Source: Chondrilla cf. caribensis (taxonomy: Eukaryota > Porifera > Demospongiae > Chondrillida > Chondrillidae). Taken from it: a stretch of DNA of 64,000 bases. Location: contig OZ026548.1 in NCBI GenBank assembly GCA_964020155.1, positions 2,933,397-2,997,396 on the forward strand, written 5' to 3'. A program made the translations under genes and the position numbers. The notes beneath the pieces were generated by a model that did not search any database, had not been told where the DNA came from, and was given only the letters and a program-made list of their open reading frames with translations. Every line of letters starts with the position of its first letter. Position 1 is the stretch's first letter. Positions 12,401-23,900 of this stretch are shown one piece after another.

Positions 12401-15067
12401 CGTGCGTGCGTACGTGTGTGCGTGTGTGTGATCCCACCTCTGTAGGGTCAATTATGTATTTCCCAGTCTGAGACGGGATGTGTCCAATATTATAGTGGCT
12501 ATACTAAATTGTGTCTTGTGGATGGACAGTTCTAGAGTCAAGTCTGGTATTCTTAATCTACCTGGGAACTGTTAGCCAAGTGCTATTATATTAAGTGGCA
12601 CCCAGAAAAGTGTGGGTGTGACTACATCAGTCCATCAATACTGAGATGTGTAAAAGTTTTGATATAATAATGATATCATTGGAAGTTTCCACTAAGTGAG
12701 ATTGTATGACTACAAATTTTGACAATCACCAAAAATTTTTATAAGGGTCTCCATGGTACTTAGTGTCAAAAAATTCAGCTCTTGCAGTAGTAGCTACGTA
12801 CAATTGCAATATGATGTCTTTTTTGATCATAGATGAAATTACTGATAAATTCATCATCATGTAGATATAGCTGATGTACCACTGTTCATCATTCACTCTA
12901 AAATTGAATCAGAAACATAAGTGTGAATAATATATCATCCTCATTAAGGTGTCTAAGGATAATGATTGTAATGAATGACCAGCAATGACTGGCATAGAAC
13001 TCCAAACAAATCCATGAGTACATAGACATCACCTACTAGAATACAGTGCACAGGAGGGGACCTCTGGTGATTAGACTGAGGGCGTACATAACCTTTCAGA
13101 TGTATTTTAGTGAGACTTAGTAAAATATATAATATTATATTTACGTACTGTAAGTAGAGCCAACATAATGCAGACCACAAACAACCTTTTACTTTTATGC
13201 TGACAGAATTCCACCTTTGAAAGAATAAATTGCCTTACATGTGATTAGTATTGGCAGTACAAAACATGTAAGACAATGTGTAAAACGTAAACCTTAAGTG
13301 AGTTTGACTCTACAAATCTATTTGTGTTGACAATATATAAATCAGATTGCAATTGGATAACAATTGCCGATATTGATTGTATGATTGTGTCATGATCAAA
13401 GGGTATACTTTTATGGTAAACCAAACTGAATCACCAGATAACATGTGTATACATATCGCTGTAATACCACAATGATTTACTAGACTACTTCACTGCATGG
13501 GGTAGTGGTGTTTAGTGTAAACACTTGCTCTCACTACTGTGATGTCATGACTGTTATGGTCATTGTCAGATTCTTTAATAGTTCTGATCCTACATATGTA
13601 GCTGAAGGATATTTGTTTAAGCTCACAAAAGAGCTATTACAGTGAATATTCATTAATCCGCCCCCGGTTAATTCGCCAAACTGTTTTATCCGCCATATTA
13701 TTATGAAACGAATTCGCTTGTATGCTACGCTATACAAGTAATCCGCCATCTCACAATTCCGCCATCCGCCATTCTTCTGTGTTTCAATTTTCACTTTTGT
13801 ATGAACTTCAGTTACAGATAATCCGCCAAGTTGTCTTAGTGTAGAGCAAAATAGCAGTAAAGCATTTTAAAATTGACTTGACAATGAAGCACTAGAAGTA
13901 GATTTCCGATTGCAGAAAGAGGAATTCCGACGACAATGTAAAAAAATACTCACAGACCGTTTCTCAAAGACGTGGAACATACAAATTGCGCGACAAATGG
14001 TAAGAGACATCTCAAAGAAGTCAAAATTTCGCCTGAACCAATTGCGGCGAATTAACAAATATTCAATGAATATTGATAAAAAAGTGAACAGTAGCTGTGT
14101 GACCTTGGATGTATGCATAAAATATAAGGTATAATTTTCCATGAATGCACTTTGTAGTTCATGTGTGTCTGTATGTGTATGTTTGTTGGTGCTGTGTGTA
14201 CATAATATGTACAAAATATACCCAAAACCCATTGTACTGTACGAAACAACAATTGGTCACAGTTCTGAAAATTAGGGTCCAAGTAGGACAACATAGTTAA
14301 CATGGGAATGTTTAGTTTAACTGTGCATCAGCTTGAGTATTATTATTAATTTCATCCTTGCAGTTGGACCAGAGTTGTTTAGGACATTTGAACGTATGCA
14401 ACACTTTGAAGTCACTAAGCTACTGGAGCTTGTGGAGAAACACCCCAACCTTGTCCTTCTGGGTGATTTCAATACTGGTCCAGCCATTCACAACCTTTCA
14501 TGGTATGGTCCCTACAACTATGGCCTCATGAATGCTCGAGGTCTAGTTAGTGTGAATTCACTGCTGTGTGGAGAGTGCACGTATTGCAAAGACAACCCTT
14601 TGACGCCATTGAAAGAGCCAGATTCACTCTTGGACCATGTTTTTGTTCCAGTGTCACTGTTACCTTATGTAAGCAGAGTTAAGGTATGTACAGAGAAATA
14701 TCAGACTGCATACATTGAAATCATCTGGACATCATAATCGATTAGGACATTGTCCATTATGTACTTAGCATGTTGTTGTGATGTTAAACAAAATTAATTT
14801 AGTTATTATTATACCGGACACACCCATTTTTGTGTGGGTTATTGTCTCTACATTTTACAGCGTATATTTGTTGAAGACAGACTCCCATCTGGACTGTCAT
14901 TGTCTGACCACTATGGAATTTCAGCTAAGCTCAGGAGAGGCACAAATCCACTGGGGGTCTACAGACGAATCTGTCCAAACAATCCAGTGTTCAACTCTGT
15001 TGAAAGACTGGCTTTTGCTCCCGTGAATGTTTCTGATAACACTGAATTGATAAACATTTGCCCATAG
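10921..15067 (+). CDS. Secreted endonuclease/exonuclease/phosphatase-fold enzyme, tandem copy 2
   Basis: Exons 10921-11073, 11146-11655, 12111-12186, 14364-14683 and 14861-15067 give 421 aa. The exon-intron architecture and phases equal those of copy 1. Signal peptide and all catalytic motifs are kept (VGTYNTY, CLQEVV, CTHL, LLGDFNTGP, LSDHYG). Exons 1-2 differ from copy 1 at few positions; exons 4-5 have more differences, including TPLKEPDSLLDH in place of AQGKETILDH. Exon 3 carries a two-codon insertion (FQLQVVCTHL versus FQVVCTHL), probably from local duplication of a CAA-containing stretch. Intron 3 is expanded to about 2.2 kb and contains a TG array and a MITE-like element. Both copies look intact, so sub- or neo-functionalisation is possible. 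Confidence 0.85.
12336..12430. repeat. (TG)n microsatellite
   Basis: TG dinucleotide array ending in mixed TGCG units, within intron 3 of phosphatase-fold copy 2. Confidence 0.95.
13642..14076. mobile_element. Candidate MITE, about 435 bp, with imperfect terminal inverted repeats
   Basis: The left end (GTGAATATTCATT followed by GGTTAATTCGCC) is matched in inverse orientation by the right end (GGCGAATTAAC followed by AATGAATATTGA). The interior is studded with ATCCGCC/TTCGCC motifs, unlike the surrounding AT-rich intron. A short plus-strand open frame at 13910-14134 reads EFRRQCKKILTDRFSKTWNI and may be a remnant. No clear target-site duplication was found. Confidence 0.5.
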
Positions 15068-15546
15068 TGATTATAACTTCATTAATCATCAATTTTATAG
15101 GCTTATGATAATATATTAGTATAATTAATAACAGTCAATTAATCATTAATTTTATAGGCTTATGATAATATATTAGTATAATTAATATTATTATTATGGA
15201 AATGGTACAACAAGATAATAATAATGCAATGTTAAAGACGAGTACCTAACACAGATGTAATAACAAGACATTAAATAACAATAATATTATAATAAAATGA
15301 CAACTTATGACTGATTTGCAGGTATAACTATATATTATTATATTATTATACACAATTATCATGCAGTATAGGTGATTATGTATGTATATAATAATATATT
15401 TATAATAATAATATTCTGTACCTTGTTGGTAACATATAACATTCAAATTCAGAGTACATGATTAGGGCAAGAATAGTTAAAAATACAATCCCCAAGAAGA
15501 TATGTACTTCACATGCATACCTACATGTACAGTTATTGATTGCAAG
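15068..15546. repeat. Convergent intergenic spacer with a tandem duplication
   Basis: Very AT-rich spacer between two convergent genes. A unit of about 45 bp containing ATTTTATAGGCTTATGATAA occurs twice, near 15082-15127 and 15139-15186. No coding potential was seen apart from antisense frames. Confidence 0.7.
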
Positions 15547-18500
15547 TCATTTCCAAAGAGCTCCTTGTTTCCTATTAGCCCTAGCAAGCTCCAAAATGGC
15601 CTTTGTGTGGAAGCAACAAACATTCCATTTAAATTAATGAACATGTACAGAGTATATAATCCTCATAAAACCAAACACCTTTGTGACCATACACTCAAAA
15701 TGTTCGGATTGTGCATGAGGTTTAGTAAAATAAACATGAATGTGTTTTCATTTGTACCTCGATGCATAAGACCAGGCCATGTTTGGTTGAGAACACAATA
15801 TTGTGGACAAGTAGGGTTGGTTTACTGAAGTTCTATTACTATTGTATACTAAAATATCATACGAAATTACCGGAAACAATCAAAACATTTAGTTTCGAGG
15901 GAATTAATTCGAGATTACAGTCAGTTTGGCTTAGAGAGGGTCATAACTGCATACACTCACCTGTGCTTTGGCTGCTTCCTTGGCATGGTAGTCCATAAGC
16001 TTCTCCTTAGCAACCTTGCTTCTTTTATCTCTATAGGTAAGCAACATAGCACACAATGAAAGGGCCAAGAGACAAAGTATTCACACAGAAAAACTGTATT
16101 CTCATTTCTAGTACACTTTTAGAGAATGAAATAGAGGACACATTATACAGTAAAATGTTTTGTATTTTGTATTTTATACTATTAGTATATTTACGGAATA
16201 AATTGTAACTCAAAGTGATCTTTAAATCCAACATACAAATTTTACCTAGAATTCCTATTGCAATAATATTTCCTATAATAATTCAACTTCAATTAGACAA
16301 ACTATTATAATATTATCAAATAGAAATACTGTACTTGTATCCTGTTGCATGGGCGATTGATAGGTGGATCGAAGGAAAAAGTGTACTAACATGTGGTACC
16401 TATACAGGCAAGACTTATCAGCAAAGGTTACCAGACAGATTTTATTGCTAGGATGAAGTGATTACGAACTAGGCAGAAATCAGTTCTATTGTGCATGATA
16501 TGCTGTATTGGGTACATAATCAGCACAAGCTGTCTATAATTCACTATCCCAAGATATAAGTTAGTTGTACCCTGCCTAGGTGTGCTGCAGTAGATGAAAG
16601 TGTTAACAAATTACCAAGGTAATCAGCAAGCACTTAATTCGCTACAACACACCTAGGCAGGATACAACCATAACATAAATTACAAACAGTGGATGCCTAC
16701 CTAAAACTATTGGATTCAGCAAATACCAATTAAAACTTTTTGAATGTTTCTAAGAATCAATTTAACCAATTAAATTAAAAAACCCTGCCTGCTTTTAGGA
16801 TGATTGAAGTCAATCTGTTTCGCTCTGCCATTTTCTCTAACCCAATATTGTCCTGTAACTTTGGCTGCTACTGTATCTATTGTACAAGTACACATACACA
16901 ATATATGTACACTGCATACCTCTTCTCACGAATAGCTACGATTCTTTTCTTGATACTGCTACTAAAGTATGGTTGTACATAAGGATATAATAGATAAAAA
17001 CCATGTATATGTACATATAATTCGAAAACATGCTTATTTACCTTTGACCGCCCATCAAATCAGATTCTTTTGTCTCTGTGACAACAATAGAAAACAACTA
17101 TCAGTCAACAATCAATCAATCATGAATTCTATCTATACAGTAAACAGGTAACATGTATCCATCCAATAATGATGTCTTTATTATTTATCATCATTTAATA
17201 CAGGATAAATAGTCATAGAATAATATTGTTACATTAACTTTTCACTATTTTATTCTGTTAAATATCTACGTACAGTACAAACCTGGACTGATTTCTCTTG
17301 CGGCTCGTTGTTCTGCTAAAGCTCTCCGTTTCTCAATCCTGGCATCCCTTCCAGTTTCCTTTGGTAACAGTTCATCTAATACCTGTTGAAAGTATCAACA
17401 GAACATGATTCACTTTGAGAATCAAGTTTCCAGATCTCAAGGTGGTACTCACAAGCTTTTGGTCTTGCTTGAACCGTTTCCTCTCCAATTTCACTCTGAT
17501 CTCCTCTTGTCTCTGTTCTTCCTCTTCATCAAGTAGATAATCCTTTTCTGAATCAACATCTTTAGTTGGCTTCGAGATGAAAATACAATAGGAAAACTGG
17601 AAAATACGTAGTCCATGACATGTACCGAATAAATGAAAAAGACAGTCAACTTTAAAATTATAGTCTTTATACAGTGAATACTTGTTAATGTGCCACAATT
17701 CAGTTTCAAAAAACACACTGGATTAATGAGTTTGGGGATGAATTGGATGTTTATTACAATTACACATACTACATTGGTACTTGGAAAGAGGGGCAGATAA
17801 AGAGGTTTGGCAGATAAAGCAGTGGTGGATAACAAGAATTCACTGTGCATACAGCACTATACTGAGATGCTATGGAAAACAAAATAAATATCACAGCAAT
17901 GTAATGCTCACCAACATCGGCCCGATCACTTTGTTGTCTCTTTCTGTGGAATGGTGTTTGAAGTCATGATGCCCTCGATGTGTATCTTGTCCAACACTAT
18001 GAGCCACTCTGTACAATTCATCCTCATTGACATCATGTAACTAAAATTAATGAGAGAGATTAATTGTTTCACATGCGTACATCAGAAGAAGCTATCACAG
18101 CACAGTCATCAGCACTAAGTCTTTCGAAAGTGTTTAAATTACTAATGAATAATGAACTACATGGAAAGACATTACATTACACAGGTACATACCTTCCACT
18201 TGTATTTGGTCTGTGTAGTATGAGGAATATCAGCTGTTTCAAGACCACCGTAATAATCCTACACAGCACAACAGCAAAAGATAGTACAGTTAGAGAACCA
18301 TAGGGATAATACTGATAATGCTTTCATTATAGCGTTCTTTTGGTACACCCATCCTCACCATAACAAATGACATGCAGGTGATAAAGTGGAGTTGAAAATG
18401 AACAACAAGGCCAGGTCTATTGTATAATTGCACTACAGAAACAACTCATGCCAGTCACATCCATGTGTATACTGTGCACCATGTAAACTGTATGAACTGA

Positions 18501-18935
18501 CACACTAATAGAATATTACCTTACTCAAACGACCATTATTCCACTTTTTAACAAACTTTAGGAAATATTTCCTTGAATCGTCTGATGTGAGATTCCCAAA
18601 TGTGATATCCTAAAGAATACAAATGTAGTCAAAGCACCTCAACAAATACTATAAACATTCCTTTTAATTATAATGTGCTGAATATTATTAGGTACCTTTT
18701 CAGATAACCACTTTCTATATTCAGCACTCTTCCTGAAGTAATCCTCTGCTGAAATTTGTTCCACAACTGCTTTGTTTTCCTTTGGTTTCTTTGAATGATG
18801 GTGTTTTTTACGGTCAGATCCATGATCACTGCGATGATGATGGTGATGTTTATGTGCTTTTTTGTGCTTACTACTATCGTCATCACAGGAAGACTCTACA
18901 CAAATGTAACATTAAACTTCGTCAGACCATTCTAT

Positions 18936-18996
<61 letters not shown>

Positions 18997-19805
18997 ACAC
19001 ACACACACACGAACACACACACATGTACATGTACATGCACAAAAAACTCATAATACCTTCAGATGCTGATAAATTATGTCCTTCCGAAGAATTCCTTCGA
19101 TAATGTCTCTCCTTACTCTTCCTTTTGGATCTAAAATTGTGTCTAGAGTTTACGACATAGTAACATAAAGTACTGCTCGTTAAAAGGCGACTTACATAAT
19201 GACAATAAAATGTACTATCACGGAGTCTCGAGTTCCTATTATAGCTCATAAAATATGCATGTACAGTAGAACCTCTCTATTAAGGACACTATGGGACCTT
19301 AATTTTAGTCCTTATTACAGAGGTTTCCTCAATTCAGAGGTCATTTAATACACTAAAGTACTACACTGGGACACAGAATGGTGTCCCTATTACAGAGGTT
19401 TCCACATTTCAGAGGTTTGTAATAGAGAGGTTCCACTGTAATTAATTAGTAGTTGATTAGCCGCCATCATTTACTACTTTACTATTATTGTTCACCTATA
19501 GACCCTGGATACCCATCCTTTTCACAGTTTCCGTATTTTAAGTAGCTATAGCTTGGTGTGATAAAAACGTAGGATCGAACCATTAACGGGCTTCAAGACA
19601 TGTGCATGATCGTACAAACTGTTGGGGTTGTCTAAATGACGACTCGAAATTCAATTTCGAGTCGTCTTTGAGGCAACCCCACACACACTCGAGCTCAGTA
19701 ACTCTAAACAGATAATGACACACAGTACAATAACACATAATATTACAAACACACTCGAGCTCAGCAACTCTAAACAGATAATAACACATAGCCCTACCTG
19801 TCCAT
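15547..19805 (-). CDS. SCI1-like (style cell-cycle inhibitor 1 family) charged nuclear protein
   Basis: Twelve exons on the minus strand: 19798-19805, 19057-19130, 18696-18895, 18520-18609, 18193-18258, 17912-18040, 17453-17569, 17283-17382, 17042-17075, 16920-16955, 15961-16030, 15547-15600, giving 325 aa with all phases matching. The first coding exon is only 8 bases (MD plus two bases), chosen because its phase fits the acceptor at 19130. The N-terminus is basic and His/Ser-rich (KHKKAHKHHHHHRSDHG). Next comes the family core ISAEDYFRKSAEYRKWLSEK, then YFLKFVKKWNNGRLSK and DYYGGL...TKYKWK, an acidic/basic coiled-coil (LLDEEEEQRQEEIRVKLERK), VLDELLPKETGRDARIEKRR and a C-terminal LARANRKQGALWK. 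I recall this core from SCI1-type proteins of plants and unnamed animal homologues, thought to be nuclear; biochemical function is not evident. It is head-to-head with the gene at 19982. Confidence 0.8.
16565..16667. repeat. MITE-like hairpin, 20-bp inverted arms
   Basis: The arms TTGTACCCTGCCTAGGTGTG and CACACCTAGGCAGGATACAA (19 of 20 complementary) enclose about 63 bp. It lies in the large intron between exons 16920-16955 and 15961-16030 of the SCI1-like gene. Confidence 0.8.
18939..19022. repeat. (CA)n microsatellite
   Basis: CA array with GA interruptions, in the intron between exons 19057-19130 and 18696-18895 of the SCI1-like gene, very close to the 19057 donor. Confidence 0.95.
19262..19440. 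mobile_element. pogo-type MITE (Tc1/mariner superfamily), 179 bp
   Basis: The ends are TACAGTAGAACCTCTCTATTA and, in inverse orientation, TACAGTGGAACCTCTCTATTA: 20 of 21 bases match, with TA at each border as expected for pogo/Tigger elements. There is no coding capacity, so it is non-autonomous. It lies in the first intron of the SCI1-like gene. A related decayed fragment (GTCCTTTAGTAGAGGTTCCA) lies near 20420-20455. Confidence 0.88.
19624..19790. repeat. Hairpin followed by a duplicated segment
   Basis: 19624-19680 is a near-perfect palindrome (GGGGTTGTCT...AGGCAACCCC) centred on AAATTCAATTT. It is followed by a segment beginning ACACACTCGAGCTCAG, present at about 19682-19722 and again at about 19749-19790, next to the first coding exon of the SCI1-like gene. 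Confidence 0.8.
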
Positions 19806-19981
19806 TTTGTTTCCGTTCGTTCGCGACCTTTTCCGATAGCAAATACCTGCTCTGGGCGGTCTTTTTGAAGAGGCGCCGTCTAGGTCTGCGAAGCCAGGGA
19901 CTGAACTATACGTACGGACGCTTCTGTGTAACTACGTACTTCGGTGAAGTGACCTGTCCCCAGTTGTCGTCTCGATATGCG
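19806..19981. promoter_or_regulatory. Putative bidirectional promoter
   Basis: The 176 bp between the divergent start codons at 19805 (minus) and 19982 (plus) must contain both 5' UTRs and promoters unless upstream exons exist. It is more GC-rich than the flanks and contains no TATA box that I can recognise. Confidence 0.45.
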
Positions 19982-20826
19982 ATGGCAGTGGCTGTTAGTC
20001 ATGAAGGCAAACTGAAACACAAACACCAATTCTTCTCCAAGTACCTAAAGGTAGGCCAGTGCATATGCTGTTGCATACGTAAAAGAAGGAGCATTGTACG
20101 TATGACACACGTATATCCGATCCTAATATCTGTGGCATAAGTGTAGAGAACATCATGTTGTCCAATGAGGTAAATGTGCCTAACTTTGAACAGTACTGGT
20201 CTCTTGTTGTATTGTGTTTTCAAGGAACTATTATTTATGACTATCACACTTAATTCTTACACACCATGTACGTAAAGCACAGCATTCCGTTATCTGATCA
20301 TAGTTGACTGAATTGCATGGGTAGAGACCAAGGAGTCTGAAGCCAATTACTGTCCTCAATTGGGCATGTTTACTTGAAATGTGTCCTTTGTAGGGAGGTA
20401 ATTTCCATGGTGTCCTTTATTCAGAGTGTCCTTTAGTAGAGGTTCCACAGTAGAATGGATTGTCTGTATCCAGTAAATCATTCTGCATCCTAGTGCTCCA
20501 AAACCAGTGCATCGCAATAATATTCTTAATTATACGTATATTAATATGTGTAAGTCCAATATAATCAAGATACCCTTAAGTATATGACTGGATATACTAG
20601 AGTACATTATCCCTCAGCCATAGAATACAGTACTACCAAAATATTTGCTGTACGTATAATAACTTGGAATTACTTCACCATAACTTTTGTAGTCTCTATG
20701 GTTCAAATATTGAAAATAATTCCCATTATAATGTCTAGTGAAAGGATGATACGATTTTGAATTATAATTTTTGAAGACATGCAACAGTCATAATGTAACA
20801 CACATAAACACACATATTGAACACAA

Positions 20827-20894
<68 letters not shown>

Positions 20895-20908
20895 ACAACA
20901 CACACACA

Positions 20909-20992
<84 letters not shown>

Positions 20993-23900
20993 TGATGCTG
21001 TGGTTCATGTTTATGAGGTTTAATGGTTGTTGATATCTCTTTCCTATGTACCTAGCTAAATTCCTCAGCAGTAATTCCATTGAAGGTGACAGCATTGCCT
21101 GAGAAACAAAATCCGGAATGGATGACTGAGTGGCACTTCCAGGTTTGTTGATGATCTCATGCAGTCACATCTATTTACAGCATCACCTTTCACATATGAA
21201 AATCCCAAACTTGTTCCCACCTTGATATGACCTTATACATGTCTGTTACAAGGTTGTACAAGATTGTACAAGCCTGTATTAAGCTTGTAGGGGTTGGATA
21301 GGAGGTTGTAGGCTTGTATGAGCGTGTAGTAAGGTTGTAGGGGTGGCTAGGAGGTTGTAGAAGTTTGTGATGAGGTTGATGGATTAGACATTTTCACAAC
21401 ATATACGTAGGAACTGAATGTATAGACATGGATGTTACTGTGTTACAACCATGTTACAACCATGTTACAACCATGTTACAACCATGTTACAACCATGTCA
21501 CAACCATGTTACAACCATGTTATAATGATGACACTAGCATGCTACAACCATGTTACAACCATATTAATTTAGAGTACAGTTTAAATTCCCAGGTTGTAAC
21601 AAGGTTGTAAATTCCATATGGTTTGGTTCCTCACTTTCCCTGCCATTACCACCACATTACTGTTGTATCCAACACAATTACTGTGTATGTGACACACCTG
21701 TGCTCACAGAACAGTTGTTATAAAGAGACTGTCCTTGTAAATGTAGTGCTATTGTAAAATGGTCGAATTGTATAGTGATAACAACACTGTTTGTTTACTT
21801 GTGAAGGGTATCAAATCATATTGTACTGCATTGTATGTACATGCAGGAAGTTATTCAGCTGGCCTACAAGGCCTTGAGGAGTGTCTTTGAGGACGAGAAG
21901 CGTGGAATTAGCTCAGCTCATAAGTACCATTATAACTTCATGAAAGGTACAGTATGTACTTAATATCTTGGTGCACTGTGTCACAGGTACATGATTTACA
22001 GTACATACGTATGTACCTGCCATACTCCAACATGTACGTATATTCCAAATTTTCAATTCACTGTGGTTCTTCTCTCTACATTGGTGGTTGATGCATGTTG
22101 GTCTTTTATCAATGCAAAAACTAATATTGTTATATGTCTATATTATATTTATATTTATAAATCTACATTCCATCCCAATAAAGTTAAACAATAATTTGAA
22201 TTTAAATAGAACACTTGTTAAGGTGAACGCCTTTGAGATGAATTACTGCATGTTCCATACAAACAAATTCCATGTTTATGCTGTAATAGCATGTGTACGT
22301 ACATGTAATAGGCAAACCCTAGTTAGAAGAACATCATATAACAAGAGCTCATTTTCGGGTTCCTTATAGTTTATCTTAAGGGTTTCTATTGCATAGCACC
22401 TTCAGTACTTACCAAGGTTCTCACTCATCAGCTACAAAAGTACACAGCAGGATGATGTCCATCCTTGACAATGTTAACTTGACTATTGGGAGATCTCACA
22501 ATATTTCGTTTGTCTCTCCCAACTGCTGTTCTCCCTTTGAAACCCCACTCAAGGTGCATCTGTCAGAGTTGTTTTCTATGTGAGAGACACCCCAGCACAC
22601 TGCATCTCATTCACCACTGGCAAAACTGCTGAGAAGTTCAAGGTTCTTCCATATGTCCTGTGTGCACTAGCAGATTGTCAATCTGTACACAGCAAGGAGG
22701 GGATCATGAAAGTCAGTGTAACTCTTTGATATAGTATACGTATGTAGAGGATGTACCGATTGTAGAGCATTGAGTTTCACTCTTCTTGTATGTAGCATGT
22801 TTGTCTATCAGATCCTAAAGAGCCAGGTAGTTTATTTGTGACAGCAGATGATGGTGCATCCAAAGAGAACATTCCAGATTTTGAGATTAAGAATTGTCAG
22901 ACTCATGCAAAACGCAAAGGAAATAAGCGCCCTACAATACCCTGGTAAGTATAAATTTACATACTCAATACCGTTTGTTTTATGATAACTTATGTATACA
23001 TCATGGATGTATACATGTGTAATAGATACCTGTCAGCACTAATGGTGTCCTGTATAATACTGTATAATGTACATACGAATGTGAGTACAGTGGGACATGT
23101 ACTGTATGAACAGCAACCATCTAGAGTGTTTACCTGTCTGAATTGGTCACCTGATGGAGTGCTGAAATACACATCTGCCATATTGTACATACATTTCAAT
23201 TCAGATAATACAGCCACCTATCTAATCCAGCCAAGAAAATAAGGTCCTATAGGTGACCACATCAGACAGGTTCCGCTGTATATCTAAACCTCCACAACTT
23301 AGCTGTACATATTTCATGAGAGAAGAACATGGCAAGTTCCTGGACTAACCTAACGTGTATAGTATATACGTACCTAGCCAGCACCCCTATAAGTATTATC
23401 TTGTCAAGTTCCACATTGGAAACTCTTCTAATACCCTTTGTACCCATTTTATAACTTGAAATGTAGTTCAGTTGTGAATAGACAAATCAGTGGAAAGGAC
23501 AAGGCAAACCAGGGAACACTGGATGGCTTGCTCCACCCTGCAACAACAGAGCAAGATACACAACAGAAACCCCAGTGTCCCAGCATACCGACAGGATCAC
23601 ATGCTACTTCTAGGTGGGTAGGTCACACTCACACTCACATACTGTTGTATGGACTTTTGCCAACTGAGGTTGTACTGTGCATACGCACATAAAATGCTGT
23701 ATACCCTTCTTACCTTATTTAGACCGGAAGTCAATGATTTATCAAACATGGAACACAGTGGTGATGGAACTCACAGTCTACAGTGTCACTCTATGGAGTC
23801 CATTCCATCCAATGAGCTCGAATCAGCAGTGAAGGATTTGCTGAAGGATCATAAGTAAGCCATATGCATTCTAAATATGATTAAACGTAGATGTATGTAC

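Noticed and set aside
15502..15828. 108-codon plus-strand frame
   Set aside because: Antisense to the last exon of the SCI1-like gene; composition is not protein-like.
21441..21566. Regular short repeats, considered as a CRISPR-like array
   Set aside because: The repeats are contiguous 11-mers without spacers and lie in an intron of a eukaryotic gene.
22389..22583. Open frame upstream of the exon at 22554 in the unassigned gene
   Set aside because: It is out of frame with both neighbours; the pyrimidine-rich tract before 22554 is a good splice acceptor, so this is intron.
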